DNA of 50,713 bases from Micromonospora orduensis (GTDB lineage: Bacteria > Actinomycetota > Actinomycetes > Mycobacteriales > Micromonosporaceae). Of this stretch, positions 8,077 through 15,062 are shown piece after piece. The stretch is from assembly GCF_006228125.1 (NCBI RefSeq), contig NZ_VDFY01000187.1, positions 1 to 50,713 of the forward strand, read 5' to 3'. The notes under the pieces are model-generated. The model worked only from the letters and a program-made list of their open reading frames with translations, did no database searches and was not told the origin of the DNA. The first letter of the stretch is position 1; each line of letters opens with the position of its first letter. Position numbers and translations under genes: made by a program.

Positions 8077-8697
8077 TCAACGTCGGGAGGCGGCGCGGCG
8101 GTGCGCCCGGCGGCGCAGCCACCGGATCCCCTCCAGCCCGAACGTGACAACCACCGAGATTCCCACGCCGGCCGCCACGCCCTTCACCGGGTCGCGTTCG
8201 AAGGCCAGCCCACCGAAGTAGCCGAGCAGTCCGCAGTACAGCGCCCAGGTGACCGTCGCGATGCCGTCGTACAGCAGGAACGACCGCCGGGGATAGCGCA
8301 CCGCGCCCATGGTGAGGGTGACGGCGGTCCGGCCGCCCGGCACGTACCGGCTGGTGGTCAGGATCACCCCGCCGCGCCGGTCCACGGCGCGGCGGGCCCA
8401 CTCGGAGCTGGCCCGGCGGCGGCTGCCGTCGGGCAGCCGGGCCAGCCGGCGCGCGCCCCCTCCCTGCCCGATGGCGTACGAGATGTGGTCGCCGACAAGC
8501 GCGCCGAGGGCGGCGCTGACGATCACCAGGGTCAGGTTGGGGTGCCCGCCGTCGGCGGCGAGAACCGCCGCGGTGATCACCGCCGCCTCGCCCGGCACGG
8601 CCGGGAAGAACGCGTCGACCGCGGTGAGACCGAAGATCACCAGGTACACCCATGGTGACGTGACGGTCCCATGCAGGAGGTCGAGCAGGGCGCCCAT
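8077..8697 (-). CDS. DedA/VTT-family membrane protein (copy 2)
   Basis: A 206-residue paralogue of the gene at 5433-6104, with matching landmarks: MGALLDLLHGTVTSPWVYL, FFPAVPGEAAVI, GDHISYAIGQGGG and RYVPGGRTAVTLTMGAVRYPRR. The start at 8697 is chosen by comparison with copy 1. It ends 12 bases from the response regulator stop, convergent with the two-component system. The substrate is unknown; membrane phospholipid traffic is the family theme. Confidence 0.88.
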   Translation of the reverse strand: MGALLDLLHGTVTSPWVYLVIFGLTAVDAFFPAVPGEAAVITAAVLAADGGHPNLTLVIVSAALGALVGDHISYAIGQGGGARRLARLPDGSRRRASSEWARRAVDRRGGVILTTSRYVPGGRTAVTLTMGAVRYPRRSFLLYDGIATVTWALYCGLLGYFGGLAFERDPVKGVAAGVGISVVVTFGLEGIRWLRRRAHRRAASRR

Positions 8698-8761
8698 CCA
8701 CCCATGCTCGCCGGGCGTGCGCCGCTCGGTGGCCGAGTCGCCGGATCGCCCGCTCCGGACG

Positions 8762-10024
8762 TCAGGCTGAGCGCACCAGGGCCGGCGGGGCGAGCAGTGG
8801 GCCATGCGGCGTCTTGTCATCGGCGGTGGGGCCGTGCGAGGTGAGCACCACTGGCGCGCCCAGCTCCGCGCGGACCGCCTCCGCCCAGTCCACCGGCGGA
8901 TCGTCGTAGACCGGGCGGGAACGCAGCAGGCGGTCCGTGAGCGCGGCCTGCCGGTCCAGGTCACCGGGTGGACCGGGAGTGAGCCGCGCGGTGGTGTCGT
9001 AGCGGCGGCAGATCCGCAGGTCGGGGCCGGTCAGGTCGAGGTGGGTGAGCGCCAGGCCGTCCACCCCGCCGGCCACGTCGAGGGCGTACCGGTGGGCGAC
9101 CGCGTCGAAGTGGCCGAACCGGAACCGGCCCTGCCACGGGTTCGTCGGATTGTGCGGATCGGCGAACGGCAGCGCCGGGTCCTCGGTCACCAGCGGGCCG
9201 GGGCCGTGCCGGGTGGTGACCGCCCGGAGCACCCCGATCCGCGTCACGTCGCCGGCCCGGCCCGCCTCGGCGAGCAGACTGTCGGCGTTGGCGAACGTCG
9301 TGGTGCTCCACGTCGTGTACGGGTGGAAGCCGTGCCACTCGTCCAGCAGCACGCCCTGCGCGCCCTCGAAGACGCACGTCCCGGCGCGCAGCGTGCCCGC
9401 GAGCCAGCTCCCGTCGACGACCGCGACCCGCCCGGCGAACCCGGTGAACGCGGGCAGGCAGTCCTCGGCCGGCGGGGCGTCCAGCGGGCCGAGTTCGGCG
9501 GTCAGCCGGTCCCGCAGGGCGGTCAACCTGCGTCGTAGCAGCGCCGGCTGATGGCAGTCGGCGACCCGGGGCGCCTCGTCGGGGTGGGCGAGACCGTACG
9601 CGACGGCCTCGCCCACCCCCAGCCCGCAGGAGCCGTGCCGGTCGGCTCCCCGGGCGATCTCCCGGGCCCGGTTGGCGGCCCGGTGGTACGGGGTGGCGAG
9701 CAGCGCGTCCCCGTCGACGGTCAGCCGGTCCAGCGCGTCGGGCACCCCGACCGTGGCGAGATGGTCGGCCTCGGCGGCCAGCGCGAGCGGGTCCACCACC
9801 ATGTGGCGCGACAGGTGCGTACGCACACCCGGGTGGAACGTGCCCGCCCCGAACTGCGCGAACGTGTGGTGCCGCCCGTCGCGCAGGACGACGTTGTGCG
9901 CCGCCTGCGCGCCCCCGTTGAAGCGGACCACTGTGTGCACCGGGCGGGTGGCGCAGAGCCAGTCCACGACCGTGCCCTTGCCGGCGTCGCCGTAGCCGAG
10001 GTCGACCACCGCCACGTGCCTCAC
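8762..10024 (-). CDS. Divergent adenylosuccinate synthetase (PurA-like), last gene of a four-gene operon
   Basis: A 420-residue protein with the PurA fold. PurA joins IMP and aspartate using GTP. The glycine-rich loop is VDLGYGDAGKGT: Asp13 and Lys16 of the usual GDEGKGK are kept, but the Glu is Ala and the final Lys is Thr. The GGNNAGHT-type loop reads GGAQAAHNVV with its His kept. The region corresponding to GTTGRGIGPAY reads GSCGLGVGEAVAYG. EGAQG, TTRHGPGP and a THLD base-recognition motif are retained. So the GTP and catalytic parts are conserved while the substrate loops have drifted. It overlaps the VWA gene by 4 bases (ATGA). It is probably not the housekeeping PurA; a different purine or amino-acid substrate is an inference. 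Confidence 0.85.
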   Translation of the reverse strand: MRHVAVVDLGYGDAGKGTVVDWLCATRPVHTVVRFNGGAQAAHNVVLRDGRHHTFAQFGAGTFHPGVRTHLSRHMVVDPLALAAEADHLATVGVPDALDRLTVDGDALLATPYHRAANRAREIARGADRHGSCGLGVGEAVAYGLAHPDEAPRVADCHQPALLRRRLTALRDRLTAELGPLDAPPAEDCLPAFTGFAGRVAVVDGSWLAGTLRAGTCVFEGAQGVLLDEWHGFHPYTTWSTTTFANADSLLAEAGRAGDVTRIGVLRAVTTRHGPGPLVTEDPALPFADPHNPTNPWQGRFRFGHFDAVAHRYALDVAGGVDGLALTHLDLTGPDLRICRRYDTTARLTPGPPGDLDRQAALTDRLLRSRPVYDDPPVDWAEAVRAELGAPVVLTSHGPTADDKTPHGPLLAPPALVRSA

Positions 10025-10980
10025 AGCCGGGTCACCCCACCTGTCGTGTCGCGGAACGCCGGCAGCGTCGACACCTCGGCCCGCCGCCCCCGGCCGAGGC
10101 GGGCCAGCGCCCTGGACACGGTCCCGGTGGCACCGGAGCCGGCGCGGTCCAGGTGGCGAAGGCCCTCGTCCAGGTCGATGGCCTGCTCGCCGAGGCCGAT
10201 GGTGAGCGCGATGGTCTCGCAGACCGCGTCGAGGTCGTCGAGCACGACGGCGTTCTGCCCGAGCAGGTCCCGCCAGAAGTCCAGCACCTTGGCGTTGCCG
10301 GCGTAGTGGCTGCCGGCGGGGAGCAGGTAGTAGGTGTCCCAGCGGCGGGTCACCTCGTCCACGACCTGCCGCAGCGGCAGGTCCTCGGCCAACTCGTCAC
10401 CGATCAGGCCGGCCACCTCCCGGGCCTTGACCTGTGGGTACGCCAGCTCGTCGCCGATGATGAACAGGTAGCCGCGCCGGCCGCGCTTCTCCCAGTTGTC
10501 GGTGGTGGTGTGCCGGGCCATGAAGTACATGGCCAGCTCGTACGACTCGGTCATCTGCCCGCCGCCACCGCCTTCGAGGACGATCCGGCCGAGGTCGTCG
10601 TCCATCCGGTTGTCCGACTCGAACTGGCCCACCTGCAACGGCACCCGGTCGCAGGTGGCGTCGCCGATCGCGCCGAACATGATCTGCGGGTCACTGGCGT
10701 AGCCCTGCCGTTGCAGCAGCCCGAGCAGCTGCGGCAGCTTCGTCTGCAGGACGCGCGGCACCGTGCGCATCGAGCCGGTCACGTCGAAGAGCACCGCGAT
10801 GGGCGTCGAGCGGGGGTGCTCGTCCGAGTCGCGGCTCTCGCGGCTCGCGTCGCGGGGGTCGAGCGCGGGGTGCACGGTGCGCGCCCCACTGTCGCTGTAG
10901 GAGAACGCGCTGCGGCCGGTCCTGCGCCGGTAACGGTCGGCGGCGTCGTACACGTCGGTGGACCAGGTTCCACTGCCCAT
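10021..10980 (-). CDS. VWA-fold protein of the PurA-like operon
   Basis: A 319-residue cytoplasmic protein. After a polar N-terminus of about 58 residues comes a von Willebrand A-type core: AVLFDVTGSM places Asp66, Thr68 and Ser70 as a DxTxS version of the metal-binding DxSxS. This is followed by a GGGGGQMTESYELAMYFMARHT segment and FIIGDELAYPQV. No signal peptide or membrane helix is seen. It starts 9 bases after the J-domain/pseudokinase gene and overlaps the PurA-like gene. VWA modules usually scaffold complexes through Mg2+-dependent contacts; the partner is not known. Confidence 0.8.
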   Translation of the reverse strand: MGSGTWSTDVYDAADRYRRRTGRSAFSYSDSGARTVHPALDPRDASRESRDSDEHPRSTPIAVLFDVTGSMRTVPRVLQTKLPQLLGLLQRQGYASDPQIMFGAIGDATCDRVPLQVGQFESDNRMDDDLGRIVLEGGGGGQMTESYELAMYFMARHTTTDNWEKRGRRGYLFIIGDELAYPQVKAREVAGLIGDELAEDLPLRQVVDEVTRRWDTYYLLPAGSHYAGNAKVLDFWRDLLGQNAVVLDDLDAVCETIALTIGLGEQAIDLDEGLRHLDRAGSGATGTVSRALARLGRGRRAEVSTLPAFRDTTGGVTRL

Positions 10981-10989
10981 GACAGCTCC

Positions 10990-11961
10990 TCAGGGGGTAA
11001 GGGTGAAGGGTCGGAAGGTGCGGGGCCCGTAGAGCCGGTCCAGCAGCTGGTCGAGTTCGCGCAGCAGCCGCCACGCGTCGTCGGGTCGGGCGTCCAGGGA
11101 GCGCTGCCGGCAGCCCCGGGCGAAGGCGCGCAGCTCGCGCGGCGCGTGACGGTTCATCAGCCAGGTCATGCAGCGGCCGGCCATCGCGATGTCGGTGCCC
11201 GGCCCGCAGGGCCGCCTGTCGAGGACCTCGCGCGGGTACCAGTCCTCGTGACCGGGCACCAGCGCCGGGACCGGGCTCCCGGCGGGAGCGGAGAAGCACC
11301 AGTCGACAAGCACGACGCCGTGGGCGTCCGGCTCGATCAGTACGTGTCGCGGCAGGACCGCGCCGTGCACGATGCCCGCCCGGTGGGCCAGGCCTAGCGC
11401 CACCAGCAGCCGCCGCCACATCCAGGCCACGTCCCGGGCGTCCAACCCGTCGGGGTACGCGCGCCGCACCTCGTCGAGGTCGTGCAGGCCGGGCGCGATG
11501 GCGAGCACGTTGATCCGCCGTTCCGCGCCGGTCGTGGCGTCGCAGTGTCGGAACTCGTCGACGAGGCGGGGCACGTACGGCAGGTAGCGCGGGTCGCCGC
11601 GTTCGGCGATGGTGCACAGGGCGTGTGCCTCGCGGGCCATCAGGTCGTTGTCGGTGGGCCGGCGGGGGAGCTTGAGGAGCCGGTCGTCGCCGACGTCGTA
11701 GAGGTCGGCCAGGTCGCCCGAGTGGGCCGGTGTGCCGAGGCGGTAGGCGCCGAGGACGGTGACCTGCCGGGCCTGCCACCGGGTGGTGACCTGGATGAAC
11801 GCGTCGGTGGCCTCGGCGCGTACCGCCGGGTCGGCCGGCAGCCGGTCGGGGTGCAGGGCCGCGACCAGCTCGCGGTAGCGGCGGGCCGGCTGGTCCGTGC
11901 CGAACAGGTCGGTGTCGGTGCGGGCGGCCGTGACCAGGCCGATGGCCTCGGCGGTTCTCAT
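10990..11961 (-). CDS. J-domain-like plus protein-kinase-like fusion with degenerate active site
   Basis: A 323-residue protein. Residues 28-65 resemble a DnaJ-type J domain (RYRELVAALHPDRL, with His37-Pro38-Asp39). Residues about 80-310 resemble a Ser/Thr kinase: a lysine in DRLLKLPRR (Lys97), a Glu in MAREAHAL (Glu111), and HRAGIVHGAVLPRHVLIEP at the catalytic loop. There the usual HRDxKxxN reads HGAxLxxH, and DFG reads DWC (220-222). The catalytic Asp is therefore missing and the protein is probably a pseudokinase or a divergent phosphotransferase. It overlaps the Nudix gene by 4 bases. A J domain fused to a kinase-like domain suggests recruitment of a partner or chaperone. Confidence 0.75.
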   Translation of the reverse strand: MRTAEAIGLVTAARTDTDLFGTDQPARRYRELVAALHPDRLPADPAVRAEATDAFIQVTTRWQARQVTVLGAYRLGTPAHSGDLADLYDVGDDRLLKLPRRPTDNDLMAREAHALCTIAERGDPRYLPYVPRLVDEFRHCDATTGAERRINVLAIAPGLHDLDEVRRAYPDGLDARDVAWMWRRLLVALGLAHRAGIVHGAVLPRHVLIEPDAHGVVLVDWCFSAPAGSPVPALVPGHEDWYPREVLDRRPCGPGTDIAMAGRCMTWLMNRHAPRELRAFARGCRQRSLDARPDDAWRLLRELDQLLDRLYGPRTFRPFTLTP

Positions 11962-12710
11962 CGCACGGTCTCCTCGCGGGCGGGACGCAGCAGGGCCGGG
12001 TGCAGCAGCCGGGCGTCGCCGGCCCGGTAGAGCCGGGCGCGGGGGCCGCCCCGCGCGCCGCCGCGTTCGGTGCTGGCGCCGGTGCTCTCCACGAAGCCCG
12101 GCACGGAGAGCACCTTGCGGTGGAAGTTGCCGGCGTGCAGCGGGTGACCCCAGACGGTCTCGTAGACGGCGCGCAGCTCGCTGATGGTGAACTCGGTGGC
12201 GAGGAAGCGGGTGGCCAGCGGCGTGTACTCCAGCTTGGACCGGGCGCGCTCCAGCGCGTCGTCGATGATCCGGCCGTGGTCGAAGGCGAGCTGCCGGCTG
12301 GTCAACGCGGTCACCGGCAGCCAGATCGCCGCGTCGGCGTCGCTGCCGGCGGCTGGGTCGGGCAGGTCCGGGGCGAACGCGAGGTGGGCGATCGAGACGA
12401 TACGCATCCGCGGGTCACGGTCGGGAGCGCCGTAGCTGCCCAACTGCTCCAGGTGTACGCGGCGCAGCCCCTCGCCGCCGAGCCCGGTCTCCTCGGCCAG
12501 CTCCCGTCGGGCGCCGGCGCTCAGGTCCTCGTCGGGGCGGACGAAGCCGCCGGGCAGCGCCCAGTGCCCGGCGAAGGGTGCCTCGCCGCGTCGGATCAGC
12601 AGCAGGTGCAGCGCGTCGTCGCGGATGGTCAGCGCCACCACGTCGACTGTCACGGCGACCGACGGGTAGGCCCTGGGGTCGTACGCCTCCAGGAACTCCT
12701 GCTCGTTCAT
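11958..12710 (-). CDS. NrtR-like Nudix protein with C-terminal winged helix, first gene of the operon
   Basis: A 250-residue protein with an N-terminal Nudix domain and a C-terminal part (about 165-225: LEYTPLATRFLATEFTISEL, then HPLHAGNFHRKVLSVPGFV) typical of the winged-helix domain of NrtR, the ADP-ribose-sensing repressor of NAD genes. The Nudix box is intact (G55, E61, R69-E70, E73-E74, G76), so hydrolysis remains possible, whereas many NrtR proteins have lost it. GAGG precedes the ATG by about 10 bases. It heads a four-gene operon and probably regulates it through the direct repeats upstream. Confidence 0.87.
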   Translation of the reverse strand: MNEQEFLEAYDPRAYPSVAVTVDVVALTIRDDALHLLLIRRGEAPFAGHWALPGGFVRPDEDLSAGARRELAEETGLGGEGLRRVHLEQLGSYGAPDRDPRMRIVSIAHLAFAPDLPDPAAGSDADAAIWLPVTALTSRQLAFDHGRIIDDALERARSKLEYTPLATRFLATEFTISELRAVYETVWGHPLHAGNFHRKVLSVPGFVESTGASTERGGARGGPRARLYRAGDARLLHPALLRPAREETVR

Positions 12711-12726
12711 CCCGTCAACCTCACTC

Positions 12727-12755
12727 TGAGAACATCTCGCTGTGAGAACAACTTA
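12727..12755 (-). promoter_or_regulatory. Operon promoter with two TGAGAACA direct repeats
   Basis: On the + strand TGAGAACA occurs at 12727-12734 and 12743-12750, a 16-base period. On the - strand a -10-like TAAGTT (12755-12750) lies just upstream of them, so the repeats cover the expected transcript start of the Nudix-led operon, a repressor position. Confidence 0.5.
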
Positions 12756-12790
12756 ACGCACGACGGTGTCCCTGCCAACCCCGATTCGCG

Positions 12791-13639
12791 TCAGTGCAGA
12801 AGACCCGCCAGATGCGGTCGACCGCGCGAGTCGTGCAGGGCGAACCCGCCGTCCGGCAGGAGGGCGAAGCTCACCGTGCTCGGCAGCGGAACGGGCAGCT
12901 TGAAGGCCACCTCGACCGTGTAGGCGTCCGGCAGTCGACTCTCCAGAGCGGCCAGGCAGCGGGCCTTGCTCCACATACCGTGCGCGATCGGCCGGCGGAA
13001 CCCGAACAGTCGCGCCCCGAGCCGGGACGTGTGGATCGGGTTGTGGTCCCCGGACACCCGCGCGTACCCGGTGCCGACGCGGGGTTCCACCCGCCAACGC
13101 GCCGTGGCGGCCGGCGCCTCGAGACGCTCCCCCCGCGTACCGCCGCCGGACGTGCGTTCCCGACCCAGGTACGTCGACACGCCGCGCCAGATTTCCTCCC
13201 CGCCGACCGAGCCGACAAGCACCACGTCCACCTGCCGCCCCCGGTCGTGCGGACGCAGGTCCTGCGCGTACGTGGTGAAGTCGAGGGTCTCGTCGGCGGT
13301 GATCGGGCGGTGCACCGTGATCCGGTTGCCGACGTGCACCACGCCTGTCAGCGGGATGGGAAACTCCGGCGCGGTCATCAGACGCAGCGTCAGCGGAAAG
13401 CCCATGACGTGCGGAAACGTGGCAGGCAGTCGATCGGTGAGACGGAATCCGCAGACCCGGTCGTAGTCGGCCAGGTGCGCCCGGTCGACGCTCACCCCGC
13501 CGGTGGCCAACTCGACCGCCGGCAGGTCGGTCGCGCGCCGTCCGCCGCCGAGGCCCGGCAGCGCACCGAGCACGGCCCGCCGGTACAGCGGGCCGGCCGC
13601 CGGCATCCGGGGCAGCTCCACCAGAGTGCGGTCGCCCAT
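12791..13639 (-). CDS. MaoC-family (R)-specific 3-hydroxyacyl-thioester dehydratase (HtdX-like)
   Basis: A 282-residue double hot-dog protein. The C-terminal half has the hydratase-2 signature YARVSGDHNPIHTS with catalytic Asp and His, then GFRRPIAHGMWSKA. The N-terminal hot-dog is degenerate, as in HtdX. It would reversibly dehydrate 3-hydroxyacyl thioesters made by the neighbouring FabG. The ATG at 13639 overlaps the fabG stop by one base (TGATG). The gene order hydratase, large FabG, divergent thiolase is that of Rv0241c-Rv0242c-Rv0243 in mycobacteria. Confidence 0.9.
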   Translation of the reverse strand: MGDRTLVELPRMPAAGPLYRRAVLGALPGLGGGRRATDLPAVELATGGVSVDRAHLADYDRVCGFRLTDRLPATFPHVMGFPLTLRLMTAPEFPIPLTGVVHVGNRITVHRPITADETLDFTTYAQDLRPHDRGRQVDVVLVGSVGGEEIWRGVSTYLGRERTSGGGTRGERLEAPAATARWRVEPRVGTGYARVSGDHNPIHTSRLGARLFGFRRPIAHGMWSKARCLAALESRLPDAYTVEVAFKLPVPLPSTVSFALLPDGGFALHDSRGRPHLAGLLH

Positions 13640-15006
13640 CACGCCCCCAGCAGGCTCTGGCCGCAGACCCGGACCACGTTGCCGCTCACCGCGCCGGACG
13701 CCGGCCAGGCCAGCCAGCCGATCGTCTCGGCCACGTCCACCGGCAGCCCGCCCTGCGACAGGCTGTTCATCCGCCGGCCCGCCTCACGGACCACCAGCGG
13801 GATCCGCGCGGTCAACCGGGTCTCGATGAAGCCGGGGGCCACCGCGTTGACGCTGATCCCCCGCTCGTGCAGGGCCGGGGCGAGCGAGTCGACCAGCCCG
13901 ATGACGCCGGCCTTGCTGGTGGCGTAGTTGGTCTGCCCCCGGTTGCCGGCGATCCCGGCGATCGAGGAGACCGCCACGATCCGCCCGCCGGCCGGGATCA
14001 GCCCCCGCTCCAGCAGGACGTCGTTGATCCGCTCCTGGCTGGAGAGGTTGACGTCGATCACCTGGTCCCACCGGTCGGCGTCCATCCGGCCGAGCGTCTT
14101 GTCCCGGGTGATGCCGGCATTGTGGACCACCACGTCGACGCGGCCGTGCCGGTCGGCCAGGTGGTCGGCGAGCCGCGTCGGCGCGTCCGGTGCGGTCAGG
14201 TCGAGCTGCACGGCGGTCCCGCCGATCTCGTTCGCCACCGCCGCGAGGGCGTCACCGGCGGCCGGGATGTCCAGCGCCACCACCTGCGCGCCGTCGCGGG
14301 CGAGCACCTTCGCCAGCGCCGCGCCGATGCCCCGGGCCGCGCCGGTGACCAGCACGACCTGCCCGTCCAGCGGCCGGTTCCAGTCCGCCGGGGCGCTCGC
14401 CTCGCCGGCGCCGACCCGGACGACCTGCCCCGAGACGTACGCGGACCGGCCGGACAGGAGGAACCGCACTGTCGATTCGAGGCTCGTCCGGGTGCCGGCA
14501 GCGCTGGCGTCGCGGGTCACCTGGACGAGTTGCGCGGTGGTGCCCCGGCCGAACTCCTTGCCGATGCTGCGCACCAGCCCCTCCAGGGCGCGCTGCGCGG
14601 TCGCCTCGCGGGGCGTCGGGCACTCGCCCGGCGGGGTGCCGAGCACGATCACCCGGCCGCTGGGCAGCAGGGCCCGGGCCTGCGGGTGGAAGAAGTCGTA
14701 CAGCTGGCGCAGCCCGGTCGAGTCGGTGATCCCGGTGGCGTCGAAGAGCAGTGCCGCGTACCGCTGCGGGGTGTCGGTGTGCGGCGCGGCGGCCGCGTCG
14801 GCCAGCTCGACCCCGGCGGCGGTCAGGATCTGCGCGACCGGTTCGGCGAGCCGACTGCCGGTGGCCGCGCCGAGCAGGGCCGGCCCGGTCAGCAGCGGGT
14901 CGCCGGGGTGGTGCCGGCGCAGTCGGGGCGGGTCGGGCAGCCCGAGGCGCTTGACCAGCGTGCGGCCGGCGGCCGATTGGACGAAGCTCGCGTACCTGTC
15001 GGTCAT
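13639..15006 (-). CDS. fabG: High-molecular-weight 3-oxoacyl-ACP/CoA reductase (FabG4-like)
   Basis: A 455-residue two-domain short-chain dehydrogenase. Residues about 1-205 form a degenerate Rossmann-like domain without the glycine motif. Residues 215-455 form the active SDR: VLVTGAARGIGAALA (cofactor), HNAGITRD, the catalytic Ser in VAVSSIAGIAGN, YATSK (Tyr/Lys) and AVAPGFIETRLT. This is the architecture of mycobacterial FabG4, which is NADH-dependent. The ATG is preceded by a - strand TAGGCT box and 6 bases, so it is probably leaderless, and that box overlaps the palindrome shared with the divergent thiolase. Confidence 0.93.
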   Translation of the reverse strand: MTDRYASFVQSAAGRTLVKRLGLPDPPRLRRHHPGDPLLTGPALLGAATGSRLAEPVAQILTAAGVELADAAAAPHTDTPQRYAALLFDATGITDSTGLRQLYDFFHPQARALLPSGRVIVLGTPPGECPTPREATAQRALEGLVRSIGKEFGRGTTAQLVQVTRDASAAGTRTSLESTVRFLLSGRSAYVSGQVVRVGAGEASAPADWNRPLDGQVVLVTGAARGIGAALAKVLARDGAQVVALDIPAAGDALAAVANEIGGTAVQLDLTAPDAPTRLADHLADRHGRVDVVVHNAGITRDKTLGRMDADRWDQVIDVNLSSQERINDVLLERGLIPAGGRIVAVSSIAGIAGNRGQTNYATSKAGVIGLVDSLAPALHERGISVNAVAPGFIETRLTARIPLVVREAGRRMNSLSQGGLPVDVAETIGWLAWPASGAVSGNVVRVCGQSLLGA

Positions 15007-15012
15007 GGGCGT

Positions 15013-15018
15013 AGCCTA
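15013..15018 (-). promoter_or_regulatory. -10 element of fabG, leaderless
   Basis: On the - strand TAGGCT is followed by 6 bases and the fabG ATG at 15006. The box overlaps the operator at 15015-15030. Confidence 0.55.
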
Positions 15019-15030
15019 CTGGCGAGTAGG
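15015..15030. promoter_or_regulatory. Palindromic operator between fabG and the thiolase
   Basis: CCTACT-GGCG-AGTAGG is an exact inverted repeat. Its inner 12-mer TACTGGCGAGTA matches the unit TACGCACGAGTA in the TetR operator at 4777-4806 at 9 of 12 positions. It overlaps the fabG -10 and a -10-like TAGGGT (15027-15032) facing the thiolase. Confidence 0.65.
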
Positions 15031-15062
15031 GTTGGTGCAACACATCTCGGAGGAGGCGGATC

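Noticed and set aside
8762..10024. PurZ-type phage enzyme making 2-aminoadenylosuccinate
   Set aside because: PurZ replaces the catalytic Asp with Ser or Thr; here Asp13 is kept and no phage genes are nearby.
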